From an uncultured Chloroflexota bacterium (lineage in GTDB: Bacteria; Chloroflexota; Anaerolineae; Promineifilales; Promineifilaceae), in the NCBI GenBank assembly GCA_937958365.1, contig CALFEW010000125.1:1-9987 (forward strand): a stretch of DNA of 9,987 nt, given 5' to 3'. Positions within the stretch are counted from its first letter, which is position 1. Each line of letters starts with the position of its first letter. The position numbers and the translations under genes are program-made. Below are positions 6,136 through 9,987 of this stretch, piece by piece. The notes under the pieces are model-generated. The model did no database searches. It was given only the letters and a program-made list of their open reading frames with translations, and was not told the DNA's origin.

Positions 6136-6957
6136 TTACAGAGGCAGGCTGAAGGTGAGTTGGCGCCCCTGATTCGCGGCTGGTTTATCGGCGCGGAAGC
6201 AGTGGATGAGTCCCTGCAAATCTGCCTCTTTTTGTACAGTAAAACCGGCCTCTTGCAGCAGTTCGCGCCAATCATCCAACGAGCCTAGCTGGAGCGCACC
6301 CGGTCCCATCACCAGCCAGTTGGTCTGGCTGCGTACTCGTTCGGCCATCAGGACACGGCCGTTCGGCGTGAGAATCCGGTAGATTTCTTGCAGCAAAGCC
6401 AGCCGGTCGCCTCGCTGCCAGAATTCAGAGGCGACCCGGTGCAAAATGACGGTGGAAACGCTGGCATCGGGTAGAGGCAGAAGGTCAACACGGCCGTTTT
6501 GCCACACCAGGCGCGGGTCGTTGGCCGCATGGGGCTGGCGGACGCGGTAACGCTTCAGGCTTTGGCTGGTCGCCCACTGCGGATTGTACACATCTATCAC
6601 GTAGATTTTGCCACTGGTCAGGCGGCGGCTAAGCTGCAAAGCAAAATCACGTACTCCCAGGTCCACGTAAACAAACGTGTCTGTCGCCCGGAGTTGGCCC
6701 ATGTCGAACAACACATGATAAGGTTGCAGCCCGGTGAAGTCATAAAGCTGGTGGGCTGCCCACAGAGCTGCGACCAGGAAGTAACTCAACAGCAGCAGCA
6801 GCGCCATAGACAGCGGCACAAACGACAGCCAGCCTTGTTGCAGGCTGACGCCAATAAGCAGCAGCGCCAGCACAATTCCCACGTAAGCCAGCACGTAAAT
6901 GGGCCAGTTGGCCCGCACGTGGCGTATTGCGCCACTGTAAGGCGATTTGTGTCTCAT
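6136..6957 (-). CDS. Membrane-anchored class I SAM-dependent methyltransferase
   Basis: I start this gene at the ATG at 6957 (273 residues, MRHKSPYSG), not at the longer in-frame ATG at 7032. The extra 25 codons would be encoded by the heptamer repeat and would overlap the start of the divergent gene. Two hydrophobic segments (about 18-37 and 45-67) anchor the protein in the membrane, with the catalytic part predicted in the cytoplasm. The Rossmann-type domain shows VYVDLGVRDF (96-105) at the SAM motif I position, KIYVIDVYNP (117-126) ending in the acidic ribose-binding residue, DLLPLPDASVSTVILH (158-173) and LTPNGRVLMAER (196-207), as in Methyltransf_11 enzymes. Motif I lacks the usual GxG, which is odd. 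The substrate is unknown; a membrane lipid or quinone is plausible given the anchor. No clear ribosome site precedes the ATG; a TATACT box at 6967-6972 would give a nearly leaderless mRNA. Confidence 0.82.
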   Translation of the reverse strand: MRHKSPYSGAIRHVRANWPIYVLAYVGIVLALLLIGVSLQQGWLSFVPLSMALLLLLSYFLVAALWAAHQLYDFTGLQPYHVLFDMGQLRATDTFVYVDLGVRDFALQLSRRLTSGKIYVIDVYNPQWATSQSLKRYRVRQPHAANDPRLVWQNGRVDLLPLPDASVSTVILHRVASEFWQRGDRLALLQEIYRILTPNGRVLMAERVRSQTNWLVMGPGALQLGSLDDWRELLQEAGFTVQKEADLQGLIHCFRADKPAANQGRQLTFSLPL

Positions 6958-6966
6958 CGGGGCGTA

Positions 6967-6972
6967 AGTATA
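6967..6972 (-). promoter_or_regulatory. Possible -10 box of the methyltransferase gene
   Basis: The minus strand reads TATACT (5 of 6 matches). The start of transcription would fall near 6960, 2-4 bases from the ATG at 6957, implying a leaderless message. No good -35 hexamer is present; the region where it should lie is occupied by the heptamer repeat. Confidence 0.4.
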
Positions 6973-6984
6973 ACCATCATCCGT

Positions 6985-7010
6985 CAATCTCCAATCTCCA
7001 ATCGCCAATC
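6985..7010. repeat. Heptamer tandem repeat (CAATCTC)n between divergent genes
   Basis: Four consecutive 7-bp units begin at 6985, 6992, 6999 and 7006: CAATCTC, CAATCTC, CAATCGC and a partial CAATC. They fill the centre of the divergent promoter region between the methyltransferase and the hydantoinase-like gene. The unit resembles, in size and placement only, the short tandem heptamer repeats (STRR) of filamentous cyanobacteria. Related AGATTG/CAATCT cores recur in the gaps at 8400-8452 and 9424-9456. Confidence 0.85.
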
Positions 7011-7013
7011 CTA

Positions 7014-7022
7014 TGCTACAAT
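7014..7022 (+). promoter_or_regulatory. Extended -10 promoter for the hydantoinase-like gene
   Basis: The + strand reads TGC followed by TACAAT (7017-7022), an extended -10 element that needs little -35 help; none is evident. Transcription would start near 7029-7030, next to the ATG at 7031, so the mRNA would be leaderless. This agrees with the absence of any Shine-Dalgarno sequence. Confidence 0.5.
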
Positions 7023-7030
7023 TCCAGCCC

Positions 7031-8389
7031 ATGAACTACGACCTCGTGATAAAAAATGGGACGGTGGTAACGGCCGTTGCCACCTATCAGGCAGACATCG
7101 GCATTCGCGGCGAACACATCGCCGCCATTGGCGAAGATTTGCACGGGGAGCGCGAAATGGACGCCACAGGCAAGCTGGTCACGCCGGGAGCCATAGACCC
7201 CCACGTTCACCTGCAAATGCCCATCGGCGACTTCACCTCCACCGATGATTTCTTCACCGGCACGCGCGCCGCCGCCTTTGGCGGCACAACCACCATCATA
7301 GACTTCATCGAAACCGCGCCGCAGGAAACCATGCTCCAGGCCCTGGCCGCCCGCCGCGCCAAAGCCGATCCCAAAGTGGTCATTGATTATGGCCTGCACA
7401 TGACCATCGGCCCTGGCGACATTGCCAAATTAGACCAGATACCAGGCGCTTACGCCGCCGGCTGTGGCAGCTTCAAGCTCTACATGGCCTACGGCCTGCG
7501 CCTGAGCGACGGCCAGCTCCTACAAGCCCTGGAAGCGGTGCGCGACGTGGGCGGCCTGCCGGTAGTACACGCCGAAAATTGGGACGTGATCACCACACTG
7601 ATTGCCCGCAATCTGGCCGCCGGGCGCGTGGAGCCGCACTGGCATCCGCGCAGCCGCCCCGCTGAGTTGGAAGGGGAAGCCGCCGGGCGCGTCATTGACA
7701 TTGCCGCATTTGTGGGCACGCGGCTCTACATTTTCCACGTCTCCTGCCAGGAGACGGTGGCCCGCATTGCCGCGGCGCAGGCGCGCGGTCTGCCCATCAC
7801 CGGCGAAACTTGCCCGCAATATTTGCTGGCCGACTGGTCGCTCTATGACCGGCCGGGCGTGGCCGGGGCGCTGCCGGTCTGCTCGCCGCCCATCCGGGCG
7901 TTGGCGGAGCAGGCTAACCTGTGGCGAGCGTTGGGCCAGGAGCATTTGCAAGTGGTATCCACCGACCACTGCCCCTTCACCGCCGCCGAAAAAGAGAGCC
8001 GTCTGGGCGATTACAGCCGCATCCCCGGCGGCGTGCCGTCCATCGAAATTCGCTACCCGGCGGTGTACCATTATGGCGTGGGTGGCGGCCACCTGACGCT
8101 GAACCAGTGGGTGGCGGTGTGCTGCACCAACCCGGCGCGGCTCTTTGGCTTTGCCCGCAAAGGCGACATCGCCATCGGCTATGACGCCGACCTGGTGATT
8201 TTTGACCCAAACCGCGAAGTCACCATCTCGCCGCAAACGCTGCACGAGGCGGCCGGTTGGACGCTTTACGACGGCCTCACCGTCCGCGGCTGGCCGGCGA
8301 CCACCATCAGCCGCGGGCGGGTGGTGGTGGATGAGGGGCAGTTTGTAGGGAAGGCGGGAAACGGCCGTTTCATTCCCCGTCACTTTTAG
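7031..8389 (+). CDS. Dihydropyrimidinase / D-hydantoinase family amidohydrolase
   Basis: The 452-residue product (starting MNYDLVIKNGTVV) is a full-length cyclic amidohydrolase of the hydantoinase/dihydropyrimidinase type. The two-metal site is complete: His58 and His60 in PGAIDPHVHLQMP, the carboxylated Lys149 in GSFKLYMAYG, His180 in VVHAEN, His236 in FHVSC and Asp312 in STDHCPF. The CPQYLL segment (261-266) and the C-terminal GDIAIGYDADLVIFDP (378-393) are also typical. Such enzymes open dihydropyrimidine or hydantoin rings in the cytoplasm to N-carbamoyl amino acids; the exact substrate cannot be read from the sequence. I prefer the ATG at 7031 over the in-frame ATG at 7013 because family members begin at this beta strand and the -10 box overlaps 7013. 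Neither has a ribosome site. It heads a + strand set with a P1 peptidase and a LOG-like gene. Confidence 0.93.
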   Translation: MNYDLVIKNGTVVTAVATYQADIGIRGEHIAAIGEDLHGEREMDATGKLVTPGAIDPHVHLQMPIGDFTSTDDFFTGTRAAAFGGTTTIIDFIETAPQETMLQALAARRAKADPKVVIDYGLHMTIGPGDIAKLDQIPGAYAAGCGSFKLYMAYGLRLSDGQLLQALEAVRDVGGLPVVHAENWDVITTLIARNLAAGRVEPHWHPRSRPAELEGEAAGRVIDIAAFVGTRLYIFHVSCQETVARIAAAQARGLPITGETCPQYLLADWSLYDRPGVAGALPVCSPPIRALAEQANLWRALGQEHLQVVSTDHCPFTAAEKESRLGDYSRIPGGVPSIEIRYPAVYHYGVGGGHLTLNQWVAVCCTNPARLFGFARKGDIAIGYDADLVIFDPNREVTISPQTLHEAAGWTLYDGLTVRGWPATTISRGRVVVDEGQFVGKAGNGRFIPRHF

Positions 8390-8399
8390 CATGAAGACC

Positions 8400-8453
8400 A
8401 AAGATTGAAGATGAAAGATTGAAGCGGCGGCGTCCTTCAATCTTCAATCTTTT
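8400..8453 (+). terminator. Long interrupted inverted repeat, possible terminator or attenuator
   Basis: GATTGAAG (8417-8424) pairs with CTTCAATC (8435-8442) around a 10-base GC-rich loop. The outer arm AAAGATTGAA (8400-8409) pairs with TTCAATCTTT (8443-8452), leaving a 7-base bulge at 8410-8416. In total 18 pairs form, ending in TCTTTTA. It fills most of the gap between the amidohydrolase (stop 8389) and the peptidase (start 8471). It may end or reduce transcription between the two genes. The arms are duplicated copies of one AAGATTGAAG unit. Confidence 0.5.
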
Positions 8454-8470
8454 ATCTGCCAAACACAACC

Positions 8471-9424
8471 ATGACACAACACACGACACTCAATCTGGCC
8501 GGTTTCCAGATCGGCCATGCGACGGATGAGGAATTTTACACGGGCTGCACGGTGATTTTGTGCCCGGAGAACACGGTCGGTTCGGCCGATGTGCGCGGGC
8601 CGGCGCCGGGCAGCCGGGAAACGGCGCTGCTGGCTCCCGATAAGCCCAATCATTACGTGAACGCGGTGCTGCTGACAGGCGGCAGCGCCTTTGGCCTGGC
8701 CGCCGCCGACGGCGTGATGCGCTATCTGGCGGAGCGGGGCATCGGCCACCACACGCCCATCAAGCCAATCCCGATTGTGCCCACGGCCGTTGTCTTTGAC
8801 CTCGGTTTCAACTGGGGGCAAAAGCATCCGGACGCCGATATGGGGTATGCCGCCTGCCTGGCGGCCGGCGCTGGTCCCATCCGGCAGGGCAACGTAGGCG
8901 CGGGCGCGGGCGTGACGGTGGGCAAGTGGGGCGGCTTTGAGTACATGATGAAGGGCGGTTTTGGCGCGGCCAGCATGACCATCGGCGAACTGGTGGTGGG
9001 GGCGATGGCGGTGACTAACCCCGTGGGCGACGTGCTGAATTGTGACAATTCGGTGTTGGCCGGGGCGCGGCAGGCAAACGGCCGTTGGCTGGCCGATGCC
9101 CACCCGCTGCGTTACATCTCCGAGGAACGGATGCCCCTGTCTGGCACAAACACCACACTGGTAGTGGTCTGGACGAATGCGCAGATGACGCGGCCGGAAG
9201 CCCATCGCCTGGCCCAACGCGCCCACGATGGCATGGCCACGGCCGTGCGCCCCATCCACACCACCCACGATGGCGACACCGCCTTCGCCCTGGCTTCCGG
9301 CGAGATAGATGCGCCATTTAATCAGGTCGCCAACGCCGGTGCGGAAATGGTCGCCGAGGCCATTCGCAACGCTGTACGTTTTGCCGTCTCGCTGCCCCGC
9401 GCGCCGGGGTTGGCCGACGGATGA
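8471..9424 (+). CDS. P1 family (S58, DmpA/BapA-like) peptidase
   Basis: The 317-residue protein matches the P1/DmpA family of Ntn-fold aminopeptidases, which cut themselves into two chains to expose an N-terminal nucleophile. Supporting segments are IGHATDEEFYTGCTVILCPE (14-33), LLTGGSAFGLAAADGVMRYL (67-86), GAGAGVTVGKWGG (143-155) and GTNTTLVVVWTNA (225-237). By alignment from memory with DmpA (GSIIIVVATDA), the nucleophile is Thr228 or its neighbour instead of Ser, and cleavage would follow Asn227. Known members release N-terminal amino acids, including D-Ala or beta-alanine, from short peptides and amides; the specificity here is unknown. There is no signal peptide, so it is cytoplasmic. 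The ATG at 8471 has no ribosome site (CCAAACACAACC upstream). It lies 81 bp after the amidohydrolase and 42 bp before the LOG-like gene, probably in one transcription unit. Confidence 0.92.
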   Translation: MTQHTTLNLAGFQIGHATDEEFYTGCTVILCPENTVGSADVRGPAPGSRETALLAPDKPNHYVNAVLLTGGSAFGLAAADGVMRYLAERGIGHHTPIKPIPIVPTAVVFDLGFNWGQKHPDADMGYAACLAAGAGPIRQGNVGAGAGVTVGKWGGFEYMMKGGFGAASMTIGELVVGAMAVTNPVGDVLNCDNSVLAGARQANGRWLADAHPLRYISEERMPLSGTNTTLVVVWTNAQMTRPEAHRLAQRAHDGMATAVRPIHTTHDGDTAFALASGEIDAPFNQVANAGAEMVAEAIRNAVRFAVSLPRAPGLADG

Positions 9425-9456
9425 GATTGGTCTAATCCTTGAGCTTGGACCAATCT
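9424..9456 (+). repeat. Inverted repeat overlapping the peptidase stop, before the LOG-like gene
   Basis: AGATTGGTC (9424-9432) and GACCAATCT (9448-9456) form a perfect 9-bp stem with a 15-base loop. It begins at the last base of the peptidase stop codon and ends one base before the GGAGGT ribosome site of the next gene. There is no U tract, so it is more likely a translational control or mRNA-stability element than a terminator. Its arms share the AGATTG/CAATCT core of the repeats at 6985 and 8400. Confidence 0.6.
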
Positions 9457-9462
9457 GGAGGT
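9457..9462 (+). promoter_or_regulatory. Strong Shine-Dalgarno of the LOG-like gene
   Basis: GGAGGT lies 4 bases before the ATG at 9467 and fixes that start. It is immediately 3' of the 9424-9456 hairpin, so folding of that hairpin could affect access to it. Confidence 0.8.
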
Positions 9463-9466
9463 ATTT

Positions 9467-9987
9467 ATGACGGGTATCATCACGGTTTTTGGCAGTTCGC
9501 GGCCGCAGCCGGACAGCGCGGCTTATCGAGAGGCGCTGACGGTGGGCAGGCTGCTGGCCGAGGCGGGTTATGCGGTGGCCACCGGCGGCTACATGGGCAC
9601 GATGGAGGCCGTGTCACGCGGGGCGGCGGAAGCGGGCGGCCACGTCATCGGCGTGACTTCGGCGCAGATTGAGACGTTTCGCCCCATCCCGCCCAACCGG
9701 TGGGTAAAGGAAGAGATTCGCAAGGAACTGCTGCGCGACCGGGTGGCGCATTTGGTAATGGAAAATGACGGCATGATTGTGCTGCCGGGGGGCATTGGCA
9801 CGCTGTCGGAGATGGCGTTGGCGTGGAGTTTGATGCAGGTGGGTGATATTGGGCAACGGCCGTTGGTCTTGCTTGGCCCTACCTGGCGTGATACGTTGAC
9901 AACTTTCTTCGACGCCGACTACATCCGGGCGCAGGATTACAGCCTGCTGCAATTTGCCGATACGCCGGAAACGGCCGTGGGGTTGAT
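9467..9987 (+). CDS. LOG-like Rossmann-fold protein (3' end outside window)
   Basis: The frame from the ATG at 9467 is open to the window end and gives 173 residues, close to full length for this family (about 180-200). It starts with a Rossmann strand and loop (ITVFGSSRPQ, 5-14), followed by the phosphate-binding region ATGGYMGTMEAVSRGA (38-53) and the signature LPGGIGTLSEMALAW (106-120), the PGGxGTxxE motif of the LOG / 'lysine decarboxylase-like' family (TIGR00730-type). Enzymes of this family are nucleoside 5'-monophosphate phosphoribohydrolases, including cytokinin-activating LOG; many bacterial ones are misnamed lysine decarboxylases. The substrate here is unknown. The GGY in place of the more usual GGGxxGLM motif suggests a divergent branch. 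Two ACGGCCGT copies lie in the gene (9856, 9971). It is probably the third gene of the + strand unit. Confidence 0.88.
   Translation, partial: MTGIITVFGSSRPQPDSAAYREALTVGRLLAEAGYAVATGGYMGTMEAVSRGAAEAGGHVIGVTSAQIETFRPIPPNRWVKEEIRKELLRDRVAHLVMENDGMIVLPGGIGTLSEMALAWSLMQVGDIGQRPLVLLGPTWRDTLTTFFDADYIRAQDYSLLQFADTPETAVGL

Larger units (their letters stand above)
399..9978. repeat. Dispersed palindrome ACGGCCGT, 22 copies
   Basis: Exact copies start at 399, 430, 896, 1073, 1505, 1717, 3186, 3374, 4106, 4506, 5504, 5606, 5993, 6355, 6490, 7070, 8361, 8783, 9078, 9239, 9856 and 9971. Eighteen of them extend to AACGGCCGT on at least one strand. Twenty are in genes and use all three codon phases: ACG GCC GTN (Thr-Ala-Val, nine copies), nAC GGC CGT (Asn/Asp-Gly-Arg, six) and nnA CGG CCG Tnn (Arg-Pro, five). 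Two (3186, 5993) are intergenic. This behaviour is that of a genome-wide DNA motif like HIP1 of cyanobacteria; its role is unknown. Confidence 0.93.

Noticed and set aside
6985..7010. CRISPR-like array
   Set aside because: Units are only 7 bp and contiguous, with no spacers and no cas genes in the window.
6958..7032. A 25-codon N-terminal extension of the methyltransferase from the ATG at 7032
   Set aside because: These codons are made of the heptamer repeat and the promoter area, would overlap the divergent gene, and give no recognisable targeting sequence.
6499..7248. A 249-codon + strand open frame across the methyltransferase start and the amidohydrolase start
   Set aside because: It spans the divergent promoter region and two real genes; the product becomes an Arg/His-rich low-complexity string.
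7520..8440. A 306-codon minus-strand open frame opposite the amidohydrolase
   Set aside because: It mirrors a gene with complete catalytic motifs, is rich in Arg, Gly, His and Ala as expected of an antisense GC-rich frame, and matches no family I know.
8444..9268. A 274-codon minus-strand open frame opposite the P1 peptidase
   Set aside because: It is the complement of a clearly conserved gene, His/Arg/Gly-rich, and its start and end ignore gene borders; it is a shadow frame.

Overview
The window reads as ordinary, densely packed chromosome from a moderately GC-rich bacterium, most likely a member of the Chloroflexota (Anaerolineae/Caldilineae-like). That placement is inferred from the gene mix (a bacterial eRF1-like protein, a PSP1/RicT protein, a lipoprotein HtrA protease, a dihydropyrimidinase-like hydrolase) and from general gene character; no rRNA or marker gene here proves it. 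There is no integrase, transposase, CRISPR array or phage gene, so nothing marks this as a mobile island.

Layout. Positions 1-146 hold the 3' end of a basic protein gene on the + strand. It converges on moeA and is separated from it by a clean bidirectional terminator (154-177). A long run of minus-strand genes follows, listed here in transcription order from high to low coordinates: a membrane-anchored SAM methyltransferase (6957-6136), a lipoprotein HtrA-type serine protease (5706-4504), an eRF1-like release-factor homologue (4380-3277), a PSP1/RicT protein (3050-2103), an HD-domain phosphohydrolase (2092-1490) and MoeA (1460-198). The last three are tightly spaced and have a TATAAT box in front of them, so they look like one operon. 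At about 6960-7030 the direction switches. The + strand then carries a dihydropyrimidinase/hydantoinase-type amidohydrolase (7031-8389), a P1-family (DmpA/S58) peptidase (8471-9424) and the start of a LOG-like Rossmann-fold protein (from 9467, cut by the window end).

How the genes may work together. The + strand set is consistent with nucleobase, hydantoin or beta-amino-acid salvage: ring-opening amidohydrolase, beta-aminopeptidase-like enzyme and a nucleotide phosphoribohydrolase-like protein. The minus-strand set mixes envelope proteostasis (HtrA), ribosome rescue or translation quality control (eRF1-like), an RNA-processing/Fe-S adaptor family (PSP1/RicT) and molybdenum cofactor assembly (MoeA). 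These functional links are inference.

The most striking signal is not a gene. The octamer palindrome ACGGCCGT occurs 22 times in under 10 kb, where chance predicts well under one. It lies in all three codon phases of the genes and also in intergenic DNA, so the selection or amplification appears to act on the DNA itself. It resembles the HIP1 palindrome of cyanobacteria in behaviour but has a different sequence. Other notable items are a heptamer tandem repeat in the divergent promoter region, related AGATTG-core inverted repeats in two more intergenic gaps, and a long leader in front of htrA that has a near-consensus promoter and a 52-codon open frame.
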